64,000 bases of DNA, from positions 1 through 64,000 of the forward strand of contig JBBSBH010000012.1 in the NCBI GenBank assembly GCA_038251405.1. Reading direction: 5' to 3'. The notes below the pieces were generated by a model. The model ran no database searches, had not been told where the DNA came from, and was given only the letters and a program-made list of their open reading frames with translations. Source of the stretch: JADJLQ01 sp038251405 (lineage in GTDB: Bacteria > Bacteroidota > Bacteroidia > Chitinophagales > Saprospiraceae). Positions 1-8,924 of this stretch are shown one piece after another (within the stretch, counting starts at the first letter, position 1; every line of letters starts with the position of its first letter). Both the position numbers and the translations under genes were made by a program.

Positions 1-3000
1 CCACACAGAGAAACTTCTGAATCTGTCTAATACCTCTTCGTTAGAAACATCTGCAGGCATGCTGTAATCATTCTGATCACATGGATCAGTAACGGTGCCG
101 TGCTCATCAGCGTGTCCTATACTTGCCCCACAGCCATAGTAACCATAGTATTTGGCTTTGGTACCATCTAAGGTATCTGAAAGGTCAATATCGTTTTCTA
201 TTATACACTCGATCAATCCATAGGGTTTACCATCCCTGTCTACACATCTATAATCCCGTGCATTATCTTTTATATCACTGGTGGTATTGTGCACGAAATC
301 ATTATCATAATTAAAGTCTTTACAAGCCGTATAGGCATATTCATAATCGCGGTTGGCATTTCCTTTGCCCCCTACATTGTCACAATACCAATAAATATCC
401 CCTGGCGCTTCACACACGGGTGGAGTCTTATCGTCTACTAATACGTTGACCATGCATTCATTGTAGATCGATTTGCACAGGGCCAGGAAGAATGCTTCAA
501 ATCCTGAGGCTGCTTCTGCTGCTGTAATATCACCATCACTGCCTGCATTTCCTGCTGCATTAAATATTTCTCCTGTTTCGAAATTTAGTCTTAGTTTGAA
601 TTCCGGGATACAGAAACTTCCAATACCTTCATTCTGGAGCCCTTGTATCAGATCAATCAATACGGTAAGGTTTGGATTTTCCGGATCGATGCCAATACCT
701 GGCCCGGGAGTAATGTATACATATTGGGAAGCAAACTGGCGAACGAATTGTCTGAAAACAGACAATAGTTTTAATACTACCAGATTTTCACAATCACCGG
801 CAGTTACTACTAAGGTATCTCTGAACTTCTTCAGATAAGCAGGTGCTGTATAGTTCAGTGCTTTTTCTACTTCTCTTAATAGGATCTGATCCGGATCAAA
901 TGAACTATAGGGTATAAAATAAAAACCATATACCTGGGCCATGATCCATTTATGTTCATTCAAGGAAGTGATATGTGGATCGTAATTAGCAGTAGTACAA
1001 TTATCATACACCCGCAAGTTCACTCTTTTGGCACCGCATTCTGTAAGATCCAGATAATCACTATATACATACACACTTAATAATTCATTGACTACAAAAT
1101 CATAAATATATTTTCTATTGGCATATTCCTGCCAGCCACATACTTTGATGATGTGGTCGGTGAACGCTTTTCGATAGTAATCTACAGTGTCCATATCGGC
1201 CACGGCAAAGTGTAGCTTGTCACAGCAATTGTCGCGGCTGCCATTGTCCAGATCTTTGGCATAGATACGCGCCCAGCAGGTCTGTGGATCTACCGTAGCC
1301 TGGGTAGTTTCATCACATATTGGTGTAGGTGGGGTCATATCTTCTACCAATACCACTAATGGGAAATTACACGTATTGTAGCAGGCATCAGTAAGGGTCA
1401 TTTTACCAATATGAATACCTACCGGTAAGGTGATCGGAGCTCCGGTGGCACCTAATTCTTTAGTTTCTACAATGATCTTTCCGGGATGTGATTTATCACC
1501 GTAAACAAATGTATAAGTCTGTTTTACATCGCTGCAATCCCAAACATTCATTCTATTGATATTGATATAAGCATAACAGTCGTGTGGGCTCACTACTGCT
1601 AAATAACCTACTGTATCTCTCAAGCCTGTGATCAATGAGGTCAATGGGCCAGGAGCATTTGGTGACCCTGCTATCACAGGTGATGGATCCTGGTGATCTT
1701 CAATCGCAATGTATTGCACACAGATTCTCTCTTTCTGGGTACACCAGTCGAGTATTTTCCACTCTCTCCGGATCTTGAAGCCTGCACCGCAAATAGGCAG
1801 GATCTCATCCGAGTAGCTTACGACTAGCTTGCAAAAGCCACCCAAAGCGGGATACATCAAGGTTTTTTTCTTTACTTGCTTGCAATAGTTTGGATTTTCC
1901 CGGGGAATAATCTCAATACCAGTTTCATCTGCAAAACAGCTAAAACTCAAGATCACTTTATTCAAGTCAAGCGCTGAATCAGCCAATGCAGGTACTACCA
2001 AACTATCCTTTGATATACATACCCTATCTGGATTAAAGCTCCCATTGAGAATAAAATCTGGTACAACTACATTATCCAATAGTATTTTGGTACCAGACAA
2101 TCGGCCGGGAGTAACTCCAAGTTCCACCAGAGGATCCCCATATCCTTGAATAGCTAGTAATAATTCAGGGCTCGGGTATAAAGGACTGTTTTTGTCTTTT
2201 GAAAACTGATACAAATCCCAGTTGGCGGCATTAAATAATTCCAGGAAAGAAACATTAGTCGTTTGTATCGCTTTTAAGATTTTATTGCCATTCAGGCAAT
2301 ATACCCGGCAGGGCAAAGTAATCGTACTGGGGCAACATACACTATCCAATACATCTTTCCTGATAGTGAGTGTATCGGTGCAATTACTATTATTTCCCCA
2401 GGAATCAGAAGCTAATATGTCTCTGATCACGATCCCGATCTTGCCTATACTATCACAGCCATAGTCTTTCCAGGTAAGTTTGGTAGCCACTTTACTGATA
2501 CCATCACTACAGGCATCTTTTGTATCGGCGGTCACTTTATTGATCTGGCCTACCTGGAAGCAGCTGATAGTAGCGCTTTTACAGGGCACTGGCGGGCCGC
2601 TTTTATCTTCGACAGTAAGATATCCCCAGCAGGAATTTCCGTTGGCGTCTCTCACACTGTAAACCATACTATAGCCCAGGTGTGAGCGGTCTACATTATA
2701 ACCATTAAGTTTATTGGTACCAAAGGGATAAGACAGATCCACGGTGTAGCCACAAAGGGGAGTTGCGTCTTTTATGAAATCCAAATAGGTGAATTCCCGT
2801 GCGCAGACAGTGGCGGGCATGCTGGCATTTACTTGCCACAAACAGATAAGGTTGCAGGACTTGCATGTATTTCTGACAAACTGGCTACAACTGCTACTGC
2901 ATCCTCCCGGATAGGTAGCAGTTACAGTATAAGTACCTTCCGTATTCACAGTGATGCACTGTGTGGTTGCGCCTGTACTCCATAAATAAGAAGCTGCTCC

Positions 3001-4170
3001 TGCTACTGCACATAATTCTGTGGAACTTCCGTTGCATATTAATGAGTCACCTGTAATCATGCAGGGTGGCATGTTAGTTTCTATTACTTCCAGGCTGCAA
3101 GTGCTGCTACATCCGCCACCGTAGGTAACGGTGACAGTATCCATTCCTGCCATATTCACCGTGATGCATTGGGTGATTTCGCCTGTTTTCCATAAATAAG
3201 AAGCTGCTCCTGCTGGTGCGCATAATTCTGTGGAACCTCCGGTGCATATAAATGAGTTACCTGTAATCATACAGGCAGGCATATCATTAACTGTTACATC
3301 CTGGCTGCAAGTGCTGTTGCATCCTTCTGCGTTAGTAACGGTGACAGTATAAGTTCCTGCCATATTAACTGTGATGCACTGAGTGGTTTCGTTTGTGCTC
3401 CACTTATAAGAAGCTGCTCCCGCTGGTGCACATAAATCTGTGGAACCACCGTCGGAGCATATAAATGAGTTACCTGTAATCAGGCAGGATGGTCCCTGAC
3501 TAATTGTAACAACATTATTGTGCGTAGAAATAGCTCCCGAAGTAGACAGCCCTCTGCCGAGAAGTGATGAACCTTCTAATAAAATAATTGCTCCGTTAAC
3601 AAGAAGGGTTCCCCTGAAAACAGAACCTTCTCCTAGTTGCAACTGGCCGCCTATCTGCCAATATACATTACATGAGGAAGCACTATTGGTCAGGATAATG
3701 TTTGAATTCGTGGCAGTAGATAAAGCACCGTCTATTTTGAAAATAAATATTGCACTGGGGTCAGCTCCAGCATCTAGAATTAAATCTCCGCTCAATGATG
3801 AAGCTGCGCCGAGACAATAAACACCTGGGCTAAGAGTCTGCCCTCCTCCTAAGGTAGTGCCTATAACAGTGCCGCAGGTAAGTCCGAATAAATAACTATA
3901 AGCAGTAAGCACATCAGCTGCTGCCTGAGCAGAAACAACATCTGCTACATGCTTATTTCCAATCAATACTCCTGGAGGAAATGCGTTGAATGCACCAGCA
4001 TTGGTACCCACATCGCCCGTTACTATGGAGGCACCGGTATTATTAAATGCTCCGTTTCCGGTAAATAATGCAAAGCTGGAGGTAGTGCCAAGCGTAGGTG
4101 GAGATTGACTGTATGCCAGTGTAGGCATTAAAAAAATTGCTAGCACACATATTAGTAGGTGCCGATTCAT
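1..4170 (-). CDS. Giant secreted protein: DUF3494 (ice-binding-like) domain, Ig/PKD-like repeats, cysteine-rich region (3' end outside window)
   Basis: The frame is open from an ATG at 4170 to the left edge (1390 codons seen, no stop), so the C-terminus is missing. Residues 1-22 form a signal peptide (MNRHLLICVLAIF..., ending LAYSQ). Residues about 26-215 match the DUF3494 ice-binding-like fold: a start like LGTTSSFALFTG, then VTGDVGTNAG, FPPGV, LSPGVYCLG and CNVYWQIGG. Three 70-residue Ig/PKD-like repeats follow (about 220-430), each with a LCAPAGAASYxW core and a TYTVTVT strand. The remainder is cysteine-rich, with recurring VEDKxxPP-type linkers (for example VLVDDKTPPVC) as in Saprospiraceae HYR-like surface proteins. 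The likely role is cell-surface or extracellular adhesion, or ice or ligand binding. T9SS export is inferred only, because the sorting domain would lie beyond the window. Whether it really binds ice cannot be told from sequence; many DUF3494 proteins are general adhesins. Confidence 0.9.
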   Translation of the reverse strand, partial: MNRHLLICVLAIFLMPTLAYSQSPPTLGTTSSFALFTGNGAFNNTGASIVTGDVGTNAGAFNAFPPGVLIGNKHVADVVSAQAAADVLTAYSYLFGLTCGTVIGTTLGGGQTLSPGVYCLGAASSLSGDLILDAGADPSAIFIFKIDGALSTATNSNIILTNSASSCNVYWQIGGQLQLGEGSVFRGTLLVNGAIILLEGSSLLGRGLSTSGAISTHNNVVTISQGPSCLITGNSFICSDGGSTDLCAPAGAASYKWSTNETTQCITVNMAGTYTVTVTNAEGCNSTCSQDVTVNDMPACMITGNSFICTGGSTELCAPAGAASYLWKTGEITQCITVNMAGMDTVTVTYGGGCSSTCSLEVIETNMPPCMITGDSLICNGSSTELCAVAGAASYLWSTGATTQCITVNTEGTYTVTATYPGGCSSSCSQFVRNTCKSCNLICLWQVNASMPATVCAREFTYLDFIKDATPLCGYTVDLSYPFGTNKLNGYNVDRSHLGYSMVYSVRDANGNSCWGYLTVEDKSGPPVPCKSATISCFQVGQINKVTADTKDACSDGISKVATKLTWKDYGCDSIGKIGIVIRDILASDSWGNNSNCTDTLTIRKDVLDSVCCPSTITLPCRVYCLNGNKILKAIQTTNVSFLELFNAANWDLYQFSKDKNSPLYPSPELLLAIQGYGDPLVELGVTPGRLSGTKILLDNVVVPDFILNGSFNPDRVCISKDSLVVPALADSALDLNKVILSFSCFADETGIEIIPRENPNYCKQVKKKTLMYPALGGFCKLVVSYSDEILPICGAGFKIRREWKILDWCTQKERICVQYIAIEDHQDPSPVIAGSPNAPGPLTSLITGLRDTVGYLAVVSPHDCYAYININRMNVWDCSDVKQTYTFVYGDKSHPGKIIVETKELGATGAPITLPVGIHIGKMTLTDACYNTCNFPLVVLVEDMTPPTPICDETTQATVDPQTCWARIYAKDLDNGSRDNCCDKLHFAVADMDTVDYYRKAFTDHIIKVCGWQEYANRKYIYDFVVNELLSVYVYSDYLDLTECGAKRVNLRVYDNCTTANYDPHITSLNEHKWIMAQVYGFYFIPYSSFDPDQILLREVEKALNYTAPAYLKKFRDTLVVTAGDCENLVVLKLLSVFRQFVRQFASQYVYITPGPGIGIDPENPNLTVLIDLIQGLQNEGIGSFCIPEFKLRLNFETGEIFNAAGNAGSDGDITAAEAASGFEAFFLALCKSIYNECMVNVLVDDKTPPVCEAPGDIYWYCDNVGGKGNANRDYEYAYTACKDFNYDNDFVHNTTSDIKDNARDYRCVDRDGKPYGLIECIIENDIDLSDTLDGTKAKYYGYYGCGASIGHADEHGTVTDPCDQNDYSMPADVSNEEVLDRFRSFSVW
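2881..3510 (-). repeat. Three in-gene tandem repeats of about 210 bp (Ig/PKD-like modules)
   Basis: Units begin at 2881, 3091 and 3301 on the plus strand (each starts C-T/A-GGCT-G/A-CAA) and recur every 210 bp, with one 3-bp insertion in the third. Each encodes about 70 residues with the core CAPAGAASYxW, TTQCITVN and TYTVTVT, followed by a GCxSTCS cysteine pair. Nucleotide identity is high, including at many silent positions, which points to recent tandem duplication or ongoing homogenisation. Confidence 0.85.
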
Positions 4171-4777
4171 TTTCAGGGTAAAATTCACCACGGGTATATT
4201 TATTTTGGGTTATAAAAAAAATATCGTGTTGGCAACAATATATAAAAGTAAAGCTATACAGATATTTTCTAAATGTTAAACATTTTTCAAAAAATATTAC
4301 ATAATCATCACATTTTAGTTAAAATTATAATTAGCAGGCAGATTTCCAGTTATACTATTTAGCAACTATTTTCAATAGGTAATTAATTCAAATATATATA
4401 TGGTAGCAAGGATGTTATGTAAAGTGCTGGTATGTTTAACGATTTAGGTGTTAACTAGCGAAAAAAGTTTTTCAAAAAGTATATACTGGAAATTCTTTAA
4501 AGCGCTGCAAAAACACAATTTCATTTTATTAGCGTCGGGAGGGAGTGCCAGAAAACAATGTATGCCTCGTCAGAAATTATCTAATTTGATGACGATATAT
4601 TACAAATATTCACTAGTCTTTAGTCGCTTTTACTTATCTCCTAAATAAATAAGGGTATGGGTGAGTCTATTGTCCTCGAACTTATTCGGGTGATAGAGGT
4701 TTAACAAAGGTGGTGAAATTTGGAATGGAGATACTTTTTAAACTTTATTTGCCCAAGGATATAAATGGGGAGAGAAT
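4171..4777. other. Intergenic region, no supported gene
   Basis: About 600 bp of very A+T-rich DNA upstream of the giant secreted gene, probably containing its promoter. On the minus strand a TATTGTTG box (one mismatch to TAnnTTTG) lies about 75 bp before the ATG. Short open frames here have no signal peptide, motif or promoter and look random. Confidence 0.5.
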
Positions 4778-5003
4778 GGCAATTTTAGATTTTAAAATTA
4801 CGAATTACGGAGTGATGTCGGGGAATGTACACTCGGGTTTACTTGAACGAAGGGGAGGGAGTGGCAATTTTAGATTTTTGAATTACGAATTACGAAGTAA
4901 TACCGGGGAATGTACGCTTAAGTTTATTTGAGCGAATGGGAGGGAATGGTAATTTTAGATTTTTGATTTACGAAGTACGGAGTGATGCCGGGAGGGTAGA
5001 GAT
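4778..5003. repeat. 85-bp tandem repeat, about 2.7 copies
   Basis: Units start at 4778, 4863 and 4948 (period exactly 85). Each opens with GG(C/T)AATTTTAGATTTT, then runs through AATTACGAATTACG-like text and a GGGGAATGTAC block. A more degenerate copy precedes 4778. The period is not a multiple of 3 and the reading frame shifts between copies, so it is not protein coding. It lies next to a Uma2 pseudogene, in what looks like a decay or recombination zone. Confidence 0.75.
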
Positions 5004-5010
5004 GATCTCA

Positions 5011-5620
5011 TCAAATTTTGATATCCTCTTCCAGAAGGAGTTTAGCTAAATTCAAAACACAGCCATCCAGTAATTCAATATCGCAATCAAAATCTACGAT
5101 CTGCCAGGGATCATGTTTGTTACTTATAAAAATCTTTTTAGAATTTGTAGTAATCCAGATTAATTTTTCTGTCCCAAACTCATGCAGCTTTTTTGACTTA
5201 GCTAATAAATAGTCTAAATCTCCTCCAAATGGTGTTTCAGATAAATCTACTTTCAAATCTACTTCAATTACCAATAGTGGTGCTTGTCTAAAATACTGCG
5301 TATCCAAAGCTGTTGTACTTTTCTCAAATACTGTTAAATCATTAGCAAAATGGTTATTTAATTCCAGGTGCACACCAGCCTCATTAGAAGCTACTCTAAA
5401 TTTTTTTCTATTCATGTTAAGACCTAGAAATAGGCCAATTGCGTATACAATAGTTGATTGTAAAGAACTACTTCACACAATGTCTTCAAAATTAATATTT
5501 CCAGATAATACTTTTTCATATACTTTATAGGGAATGGGCAAAGCCATCTATTTTCTCATAAGCCAAATAGGCCGGGATTTTTTTGATAGATTTTTTTTCT
5601 GGTATTTCTAAAGTCAGCAT
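5011..5620 (-). pseudogene. Uma2-family endonuclease pseudogene (frameshift plus in-frame stop)
   Basis: Uma2 proteins are a large family of PD-(D/E)XK-like predicted nucleases. The intact C-terminal part (from the ATG at 5415, 134 residues) reads as a Uma2 core, with PLLVIEVDLKVDLS then LDYLLAKSKKLHEFG and LIWITTNSKKI. Reading upstream recovers the missing N-terminus. An ATG at 5620 opens MLTLEIPEKKSIKKIPAYL, which continues to about 5550 and then ends prematurely. A one-base shift there restores PIPYKVYEKVLSG, and a TGA at 5475-5473 interrupts IVxSSSLQST before the frame runs unbroken into the 134-residue part. Two independent lesions indicate a real pseudogene rather than one sequencing error. 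An intact, divergent Uma2 gene lies at 40449-40982. Confidence 0.8.
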
Positions 5621-5659
5621 TTTCGGAAATAAGAAATTAAGGTATAAAAAGTTAATAAA

Positions 5660-6598
5660 TCAATCTACAATCGCCTTTTCAAAATAAGCTTTTACCTCCT
5701 CTGCTGTAAGTTGATTTGCAGGGCTTAGTACTCTAAATCCTACATAGGGTGAATCGGTATTCCACCATTTACTTTTGGGTATTTGCGGGTCACGCACCTG
5801 CCATTTGGGCTGCGATTTTAGTCGGTAGGTAGGCAATAGCTGCGATGGATCGTCATCTACATAAGAACCTCCTTTTACTGTACGGCTATGTTTTCTGGTG
5901 GGTATCAACCACGGATTATCAGGCGAAGCGCTTACTAGATCATAGTAATTGTCCTGGTAGTCATCTGCCGTCCATTCTGCTACATTTCCCAGCATATCAT
6001 AAAGCCCCCATGGATTTGGTAGCTTCTCCCCTACTTTGTGGTATTTGTCATCCGAATTTTCATAGTACCAGGCATTTTCACTAAGTTTGGAGACATCATC
6101 ACCAAAATAATAGGCAGTAGCGGTACCCGCTTTGCATGCATATTCCCATTCTGCCTCTGTAGGTAATCTGTAAAACCTTCCCGTCTTTTCGTAGAGCCAT
6201 TTGCAATATTTTAAGGCAGCCTGTTGGGTCATACTCACCATAGGAAATCCGCCCCGATCGCCCATGCCGAAAGTAAGATTTACGTATTGAGGAGTGGGTC
6301 TTGTGACAGCGTCTGCTTTATAGGTAATCGTGGTATTGGCTGATTCATCTTTGTCTTGTTCTCTTTCTTTGAAGCAATTAAATTCATCAAAAGTGACTTC
6401 GTACGCACCCATATAGAAAGCATCCAATTTTACCTGGACTTTATCCCCTATTTTATATTCTCCAGCCGGGATCTTCACCATCTTAAAAGCGAATGCAGTT
6501 CCGGGTATATTTTGAGTAAAATCTTTCTCTTGTGCAGATGCTATTTTCACCAAACTTATACACGCAAAAATCAAAAAGTAAAGTTTCAAAAATTTCAT
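5660..6598 (-). CDS. Secreted SUMF1/FGE-type domain protein (GldJ/GldK-like fold)
   Basis: A 312-residue protein with a signal peptide (MKFLKLYFLIFACISL..., cleavage after ASAQ) and a formylglycine-generating-enzyme/SUMF1-like fold. The conserved blocks are YMGAYEVTFDEF, RLPTEAEWEYACKAG, WGLYDMLGNVAEWTADDY and GGSYVDDD, ending YVGFRV. In Bacteroidota such proteins often serve as non-enzymatic structural lipoproteins or effectors, and no sulfatase partner is nearby. The frame extends 7 codons upstream to a TTG at 6619, but that TTG is the end of a TATCTTTG promoter box. The ATG at 6598 is therefore taken as the start, which also gives a normal signal peptide. Confidence 0.85.
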   Translation of the reverse strand: MKFLKLYFLIFACISLVKIASAQEKDFTQNIPGTAFAFKMVKIPAGEYKIGDKVQVKLDAFYMGAYEVTFDEFNCFKEREQDKDESANTTITYKADAVTRPTPQYVNLTFGMGDRGGFPMVSMTQQAALKYCKWLYEKTGRFYRLPTEAEWEYACKAGTATAYYFGDDVSKLSENAWYYENSDDKYHKVGEKLPNPWGLYDMLGNVAEWTADDYQDNYYDLVSASPDNPWLIPTRKHSRTVKGGSYVDDDPSQLLPTYRLKSQPKWQVRDPQIPKSKWWNTDSPYVGFRVLSPANQLTAEEVKAYFEKAIVD

Positions 6599-6616
6599 AT
6601 TAATCCAAATAAAGTG

Positions 6617-6624
6617 CAAAGATA
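6617..6624 (-). promoter_or_regulatory. Bacteroidota -7 promoter box TATCTTTG
   Basis: A perfect TAnnTTTG on the minus strand, 18 nt before the ATG at 6598 of the SUMF-domain gene. It overlaps the alternative TTG start, arguing against that start. Confidence 0.55.
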
Positions 6625-6660
6625 TCGTATATGTTTTATTCTACTATTTTTACATAGTTA

Positions 6661-7281
6661 ATGAATGAGGGTATAAGACTGGATACTGACTTTTTCCAAT
6701 CTACAGATGTAGTAAGCATATGTAAAAAATTGATAGGGAAAGTATTAGTTTCTATTATTGATAATCATTACACTTCTGGCATCATAGTGGAAGCTGAAGC
6801 CTATCGCGCGCCGGAGGACAAAGCCAGTCATGCCTATAATAACAGACGCACTGCCCGTACCGAAGTCATGTTTCAGGAAGGTGGGCATGCTTATATTTAT
6901 CTATGCTATGGAATTCACCATCTGTTTAATGTGGTCACTGCCCCTGCCGGTATTGCTCATGCAGTATTGATCCGGGCCCTGGAACCACTCGATGGATTAG
7001 AGATCATGATGGAGCGAAGATCACTGTGTAAATTGGAAACCAGAATTACAAAAGGTCCTGGTTCATTGGCCACTGCACTAGGTCTGCGCACATCTATGAC
7101 TGGTGAATCACTAATCCAAAAAAAATCCAAAATTTACATGGAAGACAGGGGAATAAAATATCCATCTTCAGATATCATCCAAACTCCCAGAATAGGGGTA
7201 GGCTATGCTGAAGAATGTGCCCACTGGCCCTGGAGGTTTTATGTAAAGAATAACAACTATGTGAGTGCTACGAAATCATGA
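6661..7281 (+). CDS. DNA-3-methyladenine glycosylase (AAG/Mpg family)
   Basis: A base-excision-repair enzyme that removes alkylated purines such as 3-methyladenine (EC 3.2.2.21). Its 206 residues are normal for the bacterial family. The catalytic segment IVEAEAY gives Glu46 and Tyr48, equivalent to human AAG Glu125 and Tyr127, and His57 lies nine residues after Tyr48 as in human His136. Other family blocks are YIYLCYGIHHLFNVV, AVLIRALEPL and ITKGPGSLA. The stop overlaps the start of the next gene by 4 bp (ATGA), suggesting translational coupling. Confidence 0.93.
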   Translation: MNEGIRLDTDFFQSTDVVSICKKLIGKVLVSIIDNHYTSGIIVEAEAYRAPEDKASHAYNNRRTARTEVMFQEGGHAYIYLCYGIHHLFNVVTAPAGIAHAVLIRALEPLDGLEIMMERRSLCKLETRITKGPGSLATALGLRTSMTGESLIQKKSKIYMEDRGIKYPSSDIIQTPRIGVGYAEECAHWPWRFYVKNNNYVSATKS

Positions 7282-7697
7282 ATCACAGCAATAGAAAAAT
7301 ATACTCCATCAGCGCAGCTGTTTCCTCGGGAATACTAGGTTATGGATTTATCATCATTAACAGACCGTTGCAATCGCCCGCCGTAGGCTGCTTTTTCAAT
7401 CAAACATTCAAGTTTCCATGCATTGCCTGTGGAGGAAGCCATGCTATTCAATCACTTTATAAACTAAATATGATAGATAGTTTATGGTATAATTCATTTG
7501 TAAGTATTTTGTTCTTAGTATCCGTTATAATATTTATCCTGATCATGGTCGATCTTTTATTTAATAAAAATTATTATTTAAAATTATACAAAAGAATTTA
7601 CGGCCTTTTACAAATGAAAAAAATTACCTGGGGGCTCATCATTGTATTAGTACTTTTTTGGGCAATCAATATTTATCACTATCCCAGTTACTTCTGA
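7278..7697 (+). CDS. DUF2752 family membrane protein
   Basis: A 139-residue protein of unknown function with three or four predicted membrane helices (about 10-27, 70-92, 115-133). It carries the DUF2752 signature CFFNQTFKFPCIACGGSHA, here a CxxCGGSHA variant of the usual CPxCGxTRA motif. It overlaps the glycosylase stop by 4 bp, so it is in the same operon, although a link to DNA repair is not evident. Confidence 0.8.
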   Translation: MNHSNRKIYSISAAVSSGILGYGFIIINRPLQSPAVGCFFNQTFKFPCIACGGSHAIQSLYKLNMIDSLWYNSFVSILFLVSVIIFILIMVDLLFNKNYYLKLYKRIYGLLQMKKITWGLIIVLVLFWAINIYHYPSYF

Positions 7698-7738
7698 AAA
7701 AATAATCCCCATCTTTGCAAAAAGCTTTTATTTAATCA

Positions 7739-8914
7739 GTGCGCACCGGGTTTCCTCAAATAAATTTTAGTGGAAAAGATAGTCGATGGAAGATTTATCT
7801 TTCTATAGCTGGTGTAGTGATCATGTTACTTTCATTATTATATGTAAATTTTCTGGCCCAAAACCTGGAACAAAATGAACGAGCAAGTGTCGAACTTTAT
7901 GTAAAAGCGCAGCAAGCATTGTCCAAAACCAGTAACGACCTCAATAAAGATGTCACGTTTGAACTCCAGGCTACTGAGTCAAATAAAACACCCATCATTG
8001 CTACTGACGAATACGATCAGATCACATTTGGAAGAAACTATGGACCCCTAAAAGACAAAGACACTTCCTTCTTAGCCCGAAGATTGCTGAGACTTAAAAA
8101 GCAAGGTATTCAACCTATAAAATCGGAACTCAATAATGTATATTTTGAAAACTCCAGGATTTTAAACTGGCTCAAATTTTTTCCCTTTATTCAATTGATG
8201 CTTTTATTAGGCTTTCTCACAATAGGTATTATCGGGTTCAGCGCCAGCCAGCGCGAGCAGCAAAATCGGGTGTGGGTAGGCATGGCCAAAGAAACTGCTC
8301 ATCAGCTGGGCACGCCCATACAAGCCATAGTAGCCTGGGTAGAAAACCTGAAACTGCTTTCCCAGGATGATGCTGATAAAATGGAATTGCTGGAAGAACT
8401 GCGCAGTGATGTAACCCGACTCGAACTGATAGCGGAAAGATTTTCAAAAATAGGATCCCGGCCCAACCTGGAATCCACTAATATCAATGAGCGACTGGAT
8501 CAATGCCGAAGTTATATGGAAAAAAGGGCATCCAAAAAAGTAAAATTTGATTTTCCTGATCCTCAAAAAAACATTTATATCGCCAAAATCAATGGCCCGC
8601 TCTTTGACTGGGTAATGGAAAATCTCATGCGCAATTCACTCGACGCCATGGATGGCACCGGCACCATCAAAGCCGAAATCTATAAAGATGATAATGATAT
8701 TTGCATCGATCTCAGTGATACGGGTAAAGGCATGTCGAGCAGTCAATACAAACAGGTATTTGAGCCCGGCTACACTACCAAAAAACGGGGCTGGGGACTA
8801 GGCCTGTCTTTGGCAAAGCGTATCATAGAAAATTATCATAAAGGAAAGATCTATGTAAAAAGATCTGTGATTGGTAGTGGGACCGTATTTGGAGTGAGGA
8901 TTCCTGCAGAATGA
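7739..8914 (+). CDS. Sensor histidine kinase (orphan)
   Basis: A membrane histidine kinase with one TM at about 18-38, an extracytoplasmic segment to about 140, a second TM at about 145-168, then the kinase core. The phospho-acceptor region is MAKETAHQLGTPIQAI (His near residue 187), with HQLGTP in place of the common HELRTP. The ATPase domain has an N-box (NLMRNSLDAM), a G1 box (DTGKGM) and a G2 box (GWGLGLSLAK). No response regulator is adjacent, so the signal and target are unknown. The start is a GTG; no nearby ATG fits the TM1 position. Confidence 0.85.
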   Translation: MRTGFPQINFSGKDSRWKIYLSIAGVVIMLLSLLYVNFLAQNLEQNERASVELYVKAQQALSKTSNDLNKDVTFELQATESNKTPIIATDEYDQITFGRNYGPLKDKDTSFLARRLLRLKKQGIQPIKSELNNVYFENSRILNWLKFFPFIQLMLLLGFLTIGIIGFSASQREQQNRVWVGMAKETAHQLGTPIQAIVAWVENLKLLSQDDADKMELLEELRSDVTRLELIAERFSKIGSRPNLESTNINERLDQCRSYMEKRASKKVKFDFPDPQKNIYIAKINGPLFDWVMENLMRNSLDAMDGTGTIKAEIYKDDNDICIDLSDTGKGMSSSQYKQVFEPGYTTKKRGWGLGLSLAKRIIENYHKGKIYVKRSVIGSGTVFGVRIPAE

Positions 8915-8924
8915 AGTTTTTCTT

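Noticed and set aside
123..3820. Several plus-strand open frames of 60-121 codons in the first 4 kb
   Set aside because: They are antisense shadows of the single long minus-strand frame (open for 1390 codons), which has a signal peptide and recognisable domains.
4448..4931. Two plus-strand frames of 66 and 73 codons as possible small genes
   Set aside because: No promoter box, motif or compositional sign of coding. The second spans the 85-bp tandem repeat, whose period breaks the reading frame.
5011..5415. Minus-strand 134-codon frame as a free-standing gene
   Set aside because: The conserved N-terminus is present just upstream across a frameshift and a stop, so it is part of a pseudogene.
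5660..6598. True sulfatase-activating formylglycine-generating enzyme
   Set aside because: No sulfatase gene is nearby, and the SUMF fold in Bacteroidota is often structural (GldJ/GldK type); the catalytic cysteine pair could not be seen.
6599..6619. TTG at 6619 as the start of the SUMF-domain gene
   Set aside because: It overlaps a perfect TATCTTTG promoter box and would place seven residues before the signal peptide.
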